Shown: piece after piece, positions 11,258-22,800 of the stretch | How positions within the stretch are numbered: position 1 is the stretch's first letter | How the letters are laid out: every line of letters starts with the position of its first letter | From: Gyromitra esculenta | Lineage: Eukaryota > Ascomycota > Pezizomycetes > Pezizales > Discinaceae | DNA: 64,000 bases | Direction of reading: 5' to 3' | NCBI GenBank assembly: GCA_038503075.1 | Contig: JBCAML010000010.1 | Location: forward strand, 310,001-374,000 | Notes under the pieces: generated by a model | What the model was told of the DNA's origin: nothing | Database searches by the model: none | What the model saw: the letters and a program-made list of their open reading frames with translations, nothing else | Made by a program: the position numbers and the translations under genes

Positions 11258-11618
11258 TTTCACGGATAAGGATGAGCAAGGGGTCTAAGATATTGTGTTG
11301 GTTGCAACGTTTTTTGGTTAAGAAGTATAATGTCTTTGTTGTTCGGTTCCTTGTCGGTTATGAGTCATTTGGTAGGAAAGCGGGGTATTTAAGCGAGGGA
11401 TCTTGTTCGCTCTTTGTCTTCTTCTTCTTCTTTCCTTAAGCAACATTCTCGTTTACCTTCTACTGTGTATTATTCAATACAATCTCGGTTCTCTCTCAGA
11501 ACCCTCGCTGTCGCTGTTTACCTCGCTGCACTTATCTCGCCTGGAGATAGACCCCTGTAGAACTTGTAGAATTACTGCACTCCTTGAACGTGTTGATACC
11601 TCGCTCAAGTAGCACCGC
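11258..11618 (+). repeat. Solo LTR L0, first segment, TSD ATTGG
   Basis: L0 starts TTTCACGG at 11258, is cut by B2 at ACCGC (11614-11618), resumes at 23890-23935, is cut again by B3 at CCGTG, and ends with the last bases of CCATGAGA at 44977, where the second ATTGG (44978-44982) follows. One 413-bp solo LTR has thus been stretched over 33.7 kb. Confidence 0.92.
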
Positions 11619-12030
11619 TTTCACGGATTGAAAGACTGGGCATAGGGTTAGGTTTTGGTTCGATAGTTGTTAGGGACATCGGGTTGTTGTATAATATTAT
11701 TGTATTTCGGTTGTTATCGGTTATCGGGTTTGTTAGGAAAAGCGAGGTATTTAAACGGAGGATTTCGCTTGTGCTTTTCTCTTTTCTTCTTCTCTCTTTA
11801 AGCAACGTTCTCGTTTACCTTCTACTGTGTTTATTCAATACAATCTCGGTTCTTCTCTCAGAACCCTCGCTGTCGCTGATTCCCTTCGCTGCACTTATCT
11901 CGCCTTGAGATAGACTCCCGTAGGACTTGTAGAAACATCGCACTTCTTGAACGTGTAGTTTCCCCCGTCTAAGTAGCACTGCTCACCTTCAGGGATACTG
12001 GAGGGCTTAGCAAGAGATCCTACCGTGAGA
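11619..12030 (+). repeat. B2 5' LTR
   Basis: 412 bp, TTTCACGG to CCGTGAGA, with a TATTTAA box near 11747 and AAGCAACGT near 11800. It is followed directly by the primer-binding site TTACGTTGCTTCC (12031-12043). Confidence 0.95.
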
Positions 12031-12226
12031 TTACGTTGCTTCCTTCTCTACACCTCCTACTTTGACGCCCCTGAATGGAACTCATTGCTTGGATTCACCA
12101 ATCCATTGTGCAAGTTTTCCCGTGTCTAGCACCACGAAGACCCCAAACCATCGTCGAGACCATTCCCGAGTGGCTCGATCACCATTACTTACGCACCAAT
12201 TCTCTCCCGTGCGATAAACCAAGATC

Positions 12227-13467
12227 ATGAGCTCCGCCGCCCCCGCTGTCGCAGAACCCTCATCCTCCTCAGAAGGAGCCGCTGTCGCCTCCCCACACTT
12301 CCCCACCAGAGAAGCCTTTGCCCAAGCACTGAGAGAAGATACTGCTGAGCTATACAATCATCTCAGAGACCTCTACCAAGCCTTGGAGGACCAAATCGAC
12401 GTTTTCCAAGAGAACGAGAGAGAGACCGAAGTAAAACTCGGCACAGCAAAAATCCAGACCGATAAGCTCTCCGTCATGCTGCGGAACAAGATCAACGGGT
12501 CAATGAGACCGCTAGCCTGATTGCCCGGTTACGACAAGAGCGGAACGAAGCACGATCCGCGACCCAAGCTCCCCCCGCCCCACCTAACCTCACCGCTACC
12601 CCACCGCCGCCATCAAATTCCCAGCGCTCAGAACGAATGCCTGACCCAGAGAAGTTCGATGGGTCCCAAGCCAAGCTCCCTGGTTTCGTATTACAACTAC
12701 GCTCCAAACTCACTGTCAACCGAGACCGCTTTGCCAACGAGACCACAATGATCCTCTACACCATCAATCGTCTAGAAGGAGCAGCGTTGGAACAAGTTCG
12801 CCATACTGTTCTCCCCTCAGGCCTCACCACCTGGACTAGTGCAGAGCAACTAATCGCGGCACTAGAGACTGCTTTCGGAGACCCCGACCCAACTGGCACC
12901 GCCCGACGAGAGCTACATCAACTTCGACAAGGAAAACGCGATTTCTCAGCCTATCTGGCCGACTTCCAAAGGATCATGGGACAGCTCAACTTCGATGAAA
13001 ATTCGAAGATGGACGCCCTAGAACACGGGATGTCGGAAGAATTGAAAGAAGCTATGGTATTTGCGCCAATCGCCCCTGGTAACCTCCCGGAAATGATCCT
13101 CACCCTCACTCGACTGGATAACCGTATCCGAGCCCGCAAGGCAGAGAAACGAGGGAACGCTCATGATGGTATGGGCCAATTTAGGGCTCCTGCCGCCTTC
13201 ACCCCTGCCTCCTCCTTTACCCCAGGAGGACTAACCCCCATGGATCTATCTTTTGGTCGCACTAGCAATACCTCTCGCCCCCCTCAGGATCAACGGTACA
13301 CGATGGTAAATAGAAGAAGAAAGCTTTCGGAGGAGGAAAAACAGTGGCGCCGTTCCACTGGAAAATTCATGTTTTGCGCCGCTCCGGATCACTCTTACGC
13401 CAATTGCCCCTCCGCTCCCAAAAAACCCACTATGAGAGGAGCACTCACCGCACCACCAGCCCCCTGT
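12227..13467 (+). pseudogene. gag: B2 gag, frameshifted and interrupted
   Basis: ATG at 12227 (MSSAAPAVAEP). The frame is open for 97 codons, then a deletion near 12480 shifts it. The gag core resumes in another frame (MPDPEKFDG at 12637). The zinc knuckle has lost its first cysteine: KFMFCAAPDH against KCMFCAAPDH in B3. A4 then splits the gene at CCTGT (13463-13467); the last gag codons lie at 19701-19793. B2 could not make a normal Gag. Confidence 0.9.
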
Positions 13468-13878
13468 TCTCAAGGAGCGGGGATCTCGTCAAGCTCTCAG
13501 GTATCCCCCGAGATAAGCAGTGCTAGTTGAACGAGAAACCAACGACAGGAGAAGGTACGAAGATTCTACAGGCTCTACTAATGGTTCAAGTTATGATGAC
13601 TTGAAGGCGGCGACAGCGAAAGATTACGAGGTGTAACCTGAGTTTGTATTTGTGAGATACAGTGAGTGTACAATAGAAGACGTTGCTTAAAGAAAGAAGA
13701 AGGAAAAGTACAACAGGAGGGGAAATCCCTTCGCTTATATACCACGTTCCAACCCATTCGATGACAAAGACCTGACTCATTGCAATGGAAACCCAAGGAA
13801 ACACAAAGAACATTAACGCGACATAACAACCCTGTAATCTTATACCCAACCGACCAACGAAAACAACCATCCATGAAA
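13468..13878 (-). repeat. A4 3' LTR
   Basis: 411 bp, TCTCAAGG to CCATGAAA as read on the plus strand, with a TATATAA-type box and AAGCAACGT on the minus strand. Confidence 0.94.
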
Positions 13879-13890
13879 GTACCCCCTCCC

Positions 13891-16800
13891 TTATAGCCGT
13901 GAGCTCCTGCGAACACTAGCGAGACCTTCTCTGGGTTTATCTGGGTATTGTTGATGAAAAATGTCCACGGCTTCGGTTTCCTTATGGTAATCGGCTGGTT
14001 CCCATGTAGGCAAAGCATAACCTGTCCATTCTACCAGATATTGAAGTTTCCCATGGCGAATACGAGAGTCTAAAATACTTTCGACGAGGTATTCTTCGTG
14101 ATCGTTGACTTGAATCGGAGGTGGTGGTGGGATTAGTTGACCGGGGAGTGGGTCGATGGGAGCGGCTTTGATTAATGAAACATGAAATACCGGATGGTAC
14201 TTCATCGACGTTGGTAACTCCACTTCATAAGCATAAGCAGAGATTACTCGTTTAACAGGAAAAGGGCCACTCCATTTCCAATCCAACTTCCTTGAGTTCC
14301 TCGTTGTTCTCATATTTTTCATAGAGATGAAGACCTCATCCTTAACTTTAAACGAAGGAGCAGGGGTACGATGTCGGTTCGTATTTACTTCGAAGACGTC
14401 TTGAGCGGTCTTCATCTGTACTCGTAAAAAGTCCCTGAGTTCTTCCATTTTGGAAGCGAAGTCGTCGGCGTCAAGAGTCTGTGGGGAGTGATCATTGGGA
14501 ACAACAGAGGTATCGAATCGAGGATGATAACCGTAGTTAGCAAAGAAGGGAGTGGCCTTAGTACTTGCAGACACTTGGTTATTGGCGGCAAATTCGGCAA
14601 TAGGTAACCACTTAGACCAATCGTCTTGTTGATAGGAAACATAGCAACGAAAATATTGTTCCATAACAGCATTAAGACGTTCGGTCTGACCATCTGTTTC
14701 AGGGTGGAAAGACGTTGACATTCGAGCGGAGATATTCAGGCGTTGGCAAAGATGTTTCCAGAACTTAGCGGTAAACTGCGTTCCTCTATCCGAGGTGATA
14801 TGGGAAGGTAGTCCGTGGAGTTTCCAAACGTTTTGGAGGTAGAGTTCGATTTTCAGCGTTGACGGTTGTATTGGAGTTGCATGGGATAAGGGTGTCGGAT
14901 CTTTTGAAGGGTCGATCAGCAACCATAATAGCATCAAAACCATTAGATTCTGGGAGACCAGTAACGAAGTCCATTGATAGCTCTTCCCAGGGGCGATTGG
15001 GAATTGGGAGTGGTTTTAGGACGCCATGAGTACCGAGGGTGTTTGGTTTAGCTCGTCGACAGGTATGACAGTTTCGCGTATAACGGCCAATATATTCTCT
15101 CATCTTTGGCCAATAGAAATGCCTTGAAATGAGTTCGAAGGATTTTTCACGTCCCGGGTGGCCAGCTGAAGGGGCGTCATGATGTCGTTGTAGAATGAGG
15201 AGGCGAAGAGGGTCATAATCAGGGACATAGAGTTTTTGCCGGTAATAAAGGTGGCCGCTGACTTCAGTACAATCACCTAGGGTGATTTCTTTGGATTGTC
15301 GTTCACCATTTTTAAGTGCTAGGAGGATTTTTTGTGGAAATGGGTCAGTACTATATCCAAGATTCATTAAGGTATTGAGGGAGGCATCCAATTCAGCGGG
15401 TTCGTTTGATAAAGAACCCGAAAACAAACTCAACTTAGGATCAATGTTCTTCTCCTTCAGGACCACTTGGTGTTGGTGTCTTAGTCTTTCATCCCCTTCT
15501 TCAGGGAGATCTCCTGATCTCCGAGTCAATGCGTCCGGTTTACCTCCTTGTACTCCTGGTCTATAGGTTATGACGAAGTCAAAACGTGAAAGGTATTCGG
15601 CCCATCTGACTTGTCGCCGATTAAGTTGCTTGGTGGTCATGAAATATTCCAAGTTCTTATGGTCGGTGATAACTGAGATGGGTAATTCAGATCCTTCAAG
15701 CTCTGGTCTCCATTCCTCGAAGCAGCGTATAATTGCGAGAAGTTCCTTATCATAAATCTCGTAGTTACATTCGGCTGGTGAATGCTTCTTGGAGAAGAAG
15801 GCTACAGGATGAAGTACGCCGTTATCGTCAAGTTGGGAGAGGACACCGCCGGAAACAAAGTCAGAAGCATCGGATTCCACGAAGATTTTCTTTCGAGGGT
15901 CGAAATGGATAAGAACGGGGGCCTTAGTAAAGGCGTCCTTCAGGGCTTTGAATGCAAGTTCCGCTTCGACGGTCCATTCAAAGACAACGCCTTTTCTTGT
16001 GAAAGCGGTAAGGGGGGCAGCTAATCGGGAGAACCCTAGGATGAATCGTCGGTAGAAATTTGCGAAGCCAAGGAAGGCTTGTACATCTTTAATCGACTTT
16101 GGGCGGTTCCAGTCTCTGACGGCTTTGAGTTTATCGTCGTCCATTTTTATTCCCTCAGGGGTTAGAATTAACCCGAGGTACTTTATAGATTGGACATGAA
16201 ATTCACACTTCTCAGGTTTGAGAAGAATATCATTGGCTTTAAGCGCATCTAGAACTTGTCTGACATGTACCTTGTGTTCGGCAAGGGTATCACTATAGAT
16301 CAAAATATCGTCCAGGTAGGCTGTGCAAAAAAGGTCTAGGTATTCTCGCAGAGAGTCGTTCACAAACCGTTGAAATGTACCGGGGGCGTTGGTAAGGCCG
16401 AATGGCATTACCATATATTCATACAAGCCATACCGTGTTCGGAAAGCTGTTTTCCACTCTTCTCCCTCGGCAATGCGAATTTGATGAAAGCCGTCGCGGA
16501 GGTCGAGCTTTGAGTACCATTGAGCTTTCGCCAGACGGTCTAGGGTTTCCTTGACTAGGGGGGATGTATATCGGTCCTTAACTGTGAGAGCGTTAAGGCC
16601 GCGGTAATCGACACAAAGGCGGAGAGATCCATCGGGTTTGGCGGCGAAGAGGACTGGAGAACCGGCAGAGGAAGAACTGGCACGAATAAAGCCTTTCTCT
16701 AAGTTATCTTCGATATACTTTTTGAGAACTAGGAGTTCATCTCGTGACATGCCGTAGAGAGGGCCGAATGGGGGTTCCTTGCCTTCTTGGAGGGTAATAC

Positions 16801-17983
16801 GGTGATCGTAGGGGTCTCACGGTTGAGTCCCTTGTTTAAGCCCTTCGGTATCCCCGGAGGTGAGCAGTGCTACTTAAGCGAGGTATCAACACGTTCAAAG
16901 AGTGCAGGGTTTCTACAGGTCCTACGATGGATATACTTCAAGGCGAAGTATCGGCGGTGGTTCACAGCGACAGCGAGGATTCTGAAGTAGAATCGAGTGA
17001 GATTATAACTTGATACAAGAGAAGTGAAACGAGAACGTTGCTTAAGAAAAGAAGAAGGGAAGGAACAAAAACGACCGAAATCCATCGCTTAAATACCCCA
17101 CTTCTTTAACAAAACTTATAATCGAAAGATAACCGAACAACAAAGAGATTGTACAACCATCCAAACGACAATACAACCAGCAACCAAACCACGATTCATT
17201 ACCCAACATCAATCCATGAAAGGGGCGACGGGGTGGGAGTCCCTGGGCTTTTGCTTTATCAAACATGTCCAGGTATTCGTGGTATTCAGCGGGTATCCTT
17301 TGTCTCCATTCCTCTTTTGTGGTCTTACTATCGAGGACTTTGTTTATCTCGTATAGGGACATCGAATAGACCTGAATACCCTTTTTCCTAGCGAGCATGC
17401 GGAAACTAGCGGCGCCAATAAAGGCGGCGTTAAGCTTAGCTGGAGGTGGGATGGCCGCAGCGGAAACGACGGGTTGTTTGGGGGCGCAGTGGGTGGTGCA
17501 GAACTCAGAGTTGAATTCAATGCTTTTGTTGGCGAATTTTAGGTGGATGTCGTGGAGATTCATCCATGGGATACCGAGTACTAGGGGGTAATGTCCTAGC
17601 TTGGTAACGAAAAAAGGAGCTTTCTCGGTGTGTTGTTGAATGGAAAGTTCTAGGTGGCAAAGGTTGGTGATGTCTCCCGAGGCAATTGTTCTGCCATCAA
17701 TGACTTCTAATTGGCGAGGGGTTTTAAGGGGAGACAATGGTAGGGAATGGTGACGCACGAATTTTTCATCAATGAAAGCGAACCCTGAGGCTCCAGTGTC
17801 AAGAAGTGCGTGTGTTTTTATGACTTTATTTTGGTGGGAAAGGTTACATGAAACTACAAAATGTTCCCCATCCAAATTATCCTCCACACACACATCCGAC
17901 ACTGAAAACCCAGAAATAGAGAACGCTGACAAAGAAGAAAAAGAAACCAGAGCAGGGTCACAAGGCGACTCTGGTTGAACTAG
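13891..17983 (-). pseudogene. A4 pol, frameshifted in integrase and split by a solo LTR
   Basis: Protease (DTGASGFAF), RT with YLDD (near 16315), RNase H, integrase and chromodomain can all be read. The integrase core is scrambled at about 14845-14945, where several small insertions and deletions break the frame between IMV and the SDRGTQ region. A solo LTR occupies 16815-17221 between protease and RT. Confidence 0.9.
16815..17221 (-). repeat. Solo chromovirus LTR in A4 pol
   Basis: 407 bp, TCTCACGG to CCATGAAA on the plus strand. The flanks share GGGG (AGGGG on the left, GGGGC on the right), so the TSD is 4-5 bp and its exact ends are ambiguous. Confidence 0.9.
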
Positions 17984-19227
17984 TTTAAAGACTCAACTGA
18001 GTCTGCTGCATCGAAGGCAGGGAAACGAGGTGGCAGAGGTGGTGGAAAAACGGAGGAGGCAGGAGGGGCGGCGGGGGCGTTAGTAGCGGCTCCTCTCATC
18101 GCGGGGCGTTTAGAGGCGGAGGGACAGTTGGAGAAAGTGTGTCCTTCTCCAGCGCAGAATAGGCAGCGATTGTTGGTTTGTCTCCAAGATTTCTCTTCAG
18201 GAGACAGTTTTCTTCTCCCGTTTATTTGAACATATCGTTGTTCAGGGGCAGGGCGAGAGGTGGAGGTACGACCGAAGGAGAGATCCATAGGGACAAGTCC
18301 TCCAGGGGCAAAGAAGGAGGAAGCGGGAGTATAGGCGGCAGGGGCGGCGGCAGGGGCGGCGAATTGTCCCATGGTGTTGCGGACGGCATTTTTCTTCTCT
18401 TCCCTTCTTGCTCGGATTCGGTTTTCCAGGCGGAGGAGGAAGGCGCAGAGGGATGTGAAAGTGGTGGGGAAGTCGGCAACGGTTACTACCGCTTCTTTCA
18501 GCTCGTCCGACATGCCGAATTCTAAAGCATCGTTTTTGGCCGACTCATCATAGTTGAGGCGTCCCATGATGCGTTGAAAGTCGGCAAGGTAGGCGGAGAA
18601 ATCTCGCTTCCCTTGTCGGAGTTGGTGCAGTTCACGGCGGGCAGTGCCAAGAGGGTCGGGATCGCCGAAGGCTGTTTCTAATGCGGTGATCAAATCGGCG
18701 GCAGAGTTCCAAGTGGTAGTTCCGTCAGGAAGGACGGAGTGGCGAATTTGTTCGAGGGCTGCTCCCTCGAGGCGGCTGATAGCATACAATATCATATTGT
18801 TGCTGTTCGAGAAGCGGTCGGCGTTAACCGAGAGTTTTGATCTGAGTTGCAAAACAAACCCAGGAAGTTTATCGCGAGACCCATTGAATTTATCTGGGTC
18901 AGGCATCTTATCCGAACGTCCTCCTTGAGTGTGAGCAGGAGGGGGTGGCGGCGATGGTGCGGGTGGTGGGGGGACAGCGTTTTGGAGACGGGCGATTTCC
19001 GCTTCGGCTGCCTGCAACTGTGATTGGCAGGTATTGAACCTAGCCGTCATGTTATTTCTCTCTTGAGTGGCTTCCTCAAGTTGTAGGTCTGCGTAGGTGA
19101 GGTTATCTACTCGCTGTTGGTAGTGCGAGCGGATTTCCTCGTAGGCGGAAGAGAGGTCGGCATTGGCAGCGGCTTGGAAATTCTCAAAAGTGGGGAAGGT
19201 CCAGGGGGCGGGAGCGGGGTTGCTCAT
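17980..19227 (-). CDS. gag: A4 gag
   Basis: 415 residues, ATG at 19227 (MSNPAPAPW), open to a TAG that directly follows the slippery heptamer (17983-17989). The layout is as in A1 and A3: coiled-coil-like N-terminus, proline-rich linker, gag core and CCHC knuckle ([14 protein letters not shown]). The primer-binding site next to the 5' LTR reads GGAAGCAAAGTAA on the plus strand and has one change (C to A) in the 9-base self-priming core. Confidence 0.92.
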   Translation of the reverse strand: MSNPAPAPWTFPTFENFQAAANADLSSAYEEIRSHYQQRVDNLTYADLQLEEATQERNNMTARFNTCQSQLQAAEAEIARLQNAVPPPPAPSPPPPPAHTQGGRSDKMPDPDKFNGSRDKLPGFVLQLRSKLSVNADRFSNSNNMILYAISRLEGAALEQIRHSVLPDGTTTWNSAADLITALETAFGDPDPLGTARRELHQLRQGKRDFSAYLADFQRIMGRLNYDESAKNDALEFGMSDELKEAVVTVADFPTTFTSLCAFLLRLENRIRARREEKKNAVRNTMGQFAAPAAAPAAYTPASSFFAPGGLVPMDLSFGRTSTSRPAPEQRYVQINGRRKLSPEEKSWRQTNNRCLFCAGEGHTFSNCPSASKRPAMRGAATNAPAAPPASSVFPPPLPPRFPAFDAADSVESLN

Positions 19228-19284
19228 GGTGACGTCGGAAATAGACGAGTATTGGTAGAGGGTGTAGATATGGAAGCAAAGTAA

Positions 19285-19695
19285 TCTCAAGGAGCGGGGA
19301 TCTCGTCAAGCTCTCAGGTATCCCCCGAGATAAGCAGTGCTAGTTGAACGAGAAACCAACGACAGGAGAAGGTACGAAGATTCTACAGGCTCTACTAATG
19401 GTTCAAGTTATGATGACTTGAAGGCGGCGACAGCGAAAGATTACGAGGTGTAACCTGAGTTTGTATTTGTGAGATACAGTGAGTGTACAATAGAAGACGT
19501 TGCTTAAAGAAAGAAGAAGGAAAAGTACAACAGGAGGGGAAATCCCTTCGCTTATATACCACGTTCCAACCCATTCGATGACAAAGACCTAACTCATTGC
19601 AATGGAAACCCAAGGAAACACAAAGAACATTAACGCGACATAACAACCCTGTAATCTTATACCCAACCGACCAACGAAAACAACCATCCATGAAA
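19285..19695 (-). repeat. A4 5' LTR
   Basis: 411 bp, nearly identical to 13468-13878. Confidence 0.94.
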
Positions 19696-19783
19696 CCCGT
19701 ACACCCCTCGCTTCCTCCTTGCCACCACCACCTCTTTCACCTCAGTTCTTTGCGTTAGAATCAGCAGACTCAACCAACGGGTC

Positions 19784-19828
19784 TTTAAACTAGTACAACC
19801 AAGGTCGATCAGTGACCCTACCTTGGTT
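19784..19828 (+). promoter_or_regulatory. B2 -1 frameshift signal
   Basis: T_TTA_AAC (19784-19790) is followed by the gag stop TAG. After a 6-nt spacer comes a stem AACCAAGG (19797-19804)/CCTTGGTT (19821-19828). The stem differs from that of group A at paired positions. Confidence 0.88.
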
Positions 19829-22800
19829 CAAAATTTCTTACCTTTATCTGCATTTTCAATTTCTGGGTTCTCGGTTTCTGGTATAAGCGTGGAGGATCAG
19901 TTGGATGGGGAACATTTTGTAGTATCGTGCAATATTTCCCATAGCAATAAAATCATAAAAACACACGCTTTACTAGACACCGGAGCCTCTGGATTTGCAT
20001 TTATCGATAAAAAGTTCGCGAGTCACCATTCCTTACCTTTTTTCCCGTTAAAAGTACCCCGCCAACTTGAAGTCATCGATGGTCGACCCGTCACTTCCGG
20101 AGACATTACCCACATCGTAAAACTCAACTTATCCATCCAAAATCACCAAGAACAAGCTCCCTGCTTTGTGACCCAACTAGGCCACTACCCCCTAGTGTTA
20201 GGCATACCATGGATGAAACATCACGATGTGCATCTCCATTTCGCCAATAAACGCATTGAGTTTAACTCTAAACTCTGCACCACGCACTGTGCCCCGCACT
20301 CCCCCATCGTTATCTCCCCATCAATCCCGGCACCCCCCAGACTAAACATGTCCTTTATTGGTGCTGCCAGCTTTAGGACCCTTACTAGGAAGCGCACCCA
20401 CCAAGCCTATGCCATGTCCCTTTATGAGATAAACAAACTCATAGACAACGAAACCAGCAAGGAAGAATGGAAGTCTAGGATTCCCGCTGAGTATCACGAC
20501 TTTCTGGACATGTTCGACAAAGCAAAAGCGCAAGGACTACCCCCACGCCGCCCCTACGATCATAAGATACAACTGATGGAGGGGAAGGACGCACCATTCG
20601 GGCCACTCTACGGGATGTCAAGAGAGGAACTTATTGTCCTCAAGAAATACATCGAGGACAACCTAGAGAAGGGTTTCATTCGCGCCAGTTCCTCTCCCGC
20701 CGGCTCCCCGGTACTCTTCGTAAAAAAGGCAGACGGCTCCCTCCGATTATGTGTTGACTATAGAGGCCTAAACGCCATTACAGTCAAAGATCGATACACC
20801 TCTCCTCTTATACGAGAAACCCTTGACAGGTTAGCGAAGGCTCAATGGTACACCAAACTCGACCTCCCCGACGGCTATCATCAGATCCGAATCGCTGAAG
20901 GAGAGGAATGGAAAACCGCTTTCCGAACCCGCTATGGCCTCTACGAATACCAGGTCATGCCCTTTGGACTAACCAACGCCCCCGGTACCTTCCAACGTTT
21001 TGTAAACGACTGCCTCACTGAATACCTAGATATTTTTTGTACGGCGTACCTAGATGACATTCTCATCTACAGTGATACCTTCGCTGAACATCAAACTCAT
21101 GTTCGGAAGGTTCTACAGACACTCAAGAACAATAACATCCTTCTCAAACCCGAGAAGTGTGAGTTCGAGGTACAAACTACCAAATATTTAGGCCTAATCC
21201 TCACCCCTGACGGCATCAAGATGGATGAAGAAAAATTAAGGGCCGTCAGAGAATGGGGGACTCCAAAAAGCGTCAAAGACGTCCAAGCGTTCCTGGGATT
21301 TGCCAACTTTTACCGTCGGTTTATCTTGGGCTTTTCTAAACTCGCCTCGCCTCTTACTGCCCTCACACGAAAGGGAATCATTTTCGAATGGACTGTCGAA
21401 GCCGACATCGCCTTCGAAAACCTAAAATACGCTTTCACTACCGCCCCCATCCTCATCCACTTTGATCCTGATAAAAAAATCATTGTGGAAACCGACACCT
21501 CAGACTTCGTATCAGACGGAGTCCTGTCCCAATACGACGACGCAGGAGTTCTGCACCCAGTAGCCTTCTTTTCAAAAAAGCACTCACCAGCAGAGTGCAA
21601 TTATGAAATCTATGACAAGGAGCTACTTGCCATCATCCGAGTCTTTGAGGAATGGCGTCCGGAACTTGAAGGGTCAAAACACCCAATCGATGTCATCAGT
21701 GATCACAAAAACCTTGAGTACTTTATGAGCACCAAGCAACTCAACCGCCGTCAAGCTAGATGGGCTGAATACCTATCGCGCTTTGATTTTGTTATCACTT
21801 ATAGACCAGGAAGCCAAGGGGGAAAGCCGGATGCGTTGACCAGGAGATCAAGAGACCTCCCCAAGGAAGGGGATGAACGATTGGCACATCAGAGCCAAGT
21901 GGTGTTGAAGAAGGAAAACATTGACCCTAAGCTAAGTTTGTTATCGGCTTCTTTATCAAATGAAGCCGCTGAACTGGACGCCCCCCTGGAAAAACTCTTC
22001 TTAGAGGGATATATCGCTGACAAGTTCCCGGAAAAGATACTCCTGGCACTAAAGAACAAGGATCGGCAATCAAAGGAAATAACTCTAAGCGAATGCACAG
22101 AGGAAAATAACCGGCTATACTATCGGGGAAAACTCTACGTACCCGACACCGACCCTCTCCGGCTAGAGCTTATCAGAAGACACCATGATGCCCCTGCCGC
22201 TGGACACTCTGGACGAGATAAAACCTTCGAACTAATAAGTAGAAGTTTTTACTGGCCAAAGATGAGGGACTCTATCGGTCGATACGTACGTAACTGCCAT
22301 ACATGTCAAAAAGTCAAACCAGTCACCCAACGCACGCAAGGAGTCCTCCGCCCACTGCCTATCCCAAATCGTCCCTGGCAAGAGATCTCTATGGATTTTG
22401 TTACAGGCCTTCCAGAATCCGAGGGTTACAATGCTATTTTAGTCATCGTAGATCGTTTGTCAAAGATGCGCCATTTGATCCCCTGTAATACTACGGTCAA
22501 TTCACGGGACGTCGCTGACTTGTACTTACAACATGTGTGGAAACTTCATGGGTTACCCACGCACATCACTTCTGACCGAGGCATGCAGTTTACAGCCCAC
22601 TTCTGGAAAGAACTTTGTAAACGCTTAGGAATTCAAGCCCGAATGTCTACCGCGTTTCATCCGGAGACCGATGGACAAACGGAACGATTGAACGCGGTTA
22701 TGGAACAATACCTGTGCTCCTATGTGTCCTATCAACAAGGAGACTGGAGTAAATGGTTACCAATGGCAGAATTTTCTGCTAATAACCAGGAATCAGCTAG

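Larger units (their letters stand above)
13468..19695 (-). mobile_element. Chromovirus copy A4, full length, in B2 gag
   Basis: LTRs of 411 bp at 13468-13878 and 19285-19695, with at least one difference (GACCTGACTC against GACCTAACTC). Flanks are CCTGT (13463-13467) and CCCGT (19696-19700), a 5-bp TSD with one mismatch. Gag is open, and pol is frameshifted and interrupted. Confidence 0.93.
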
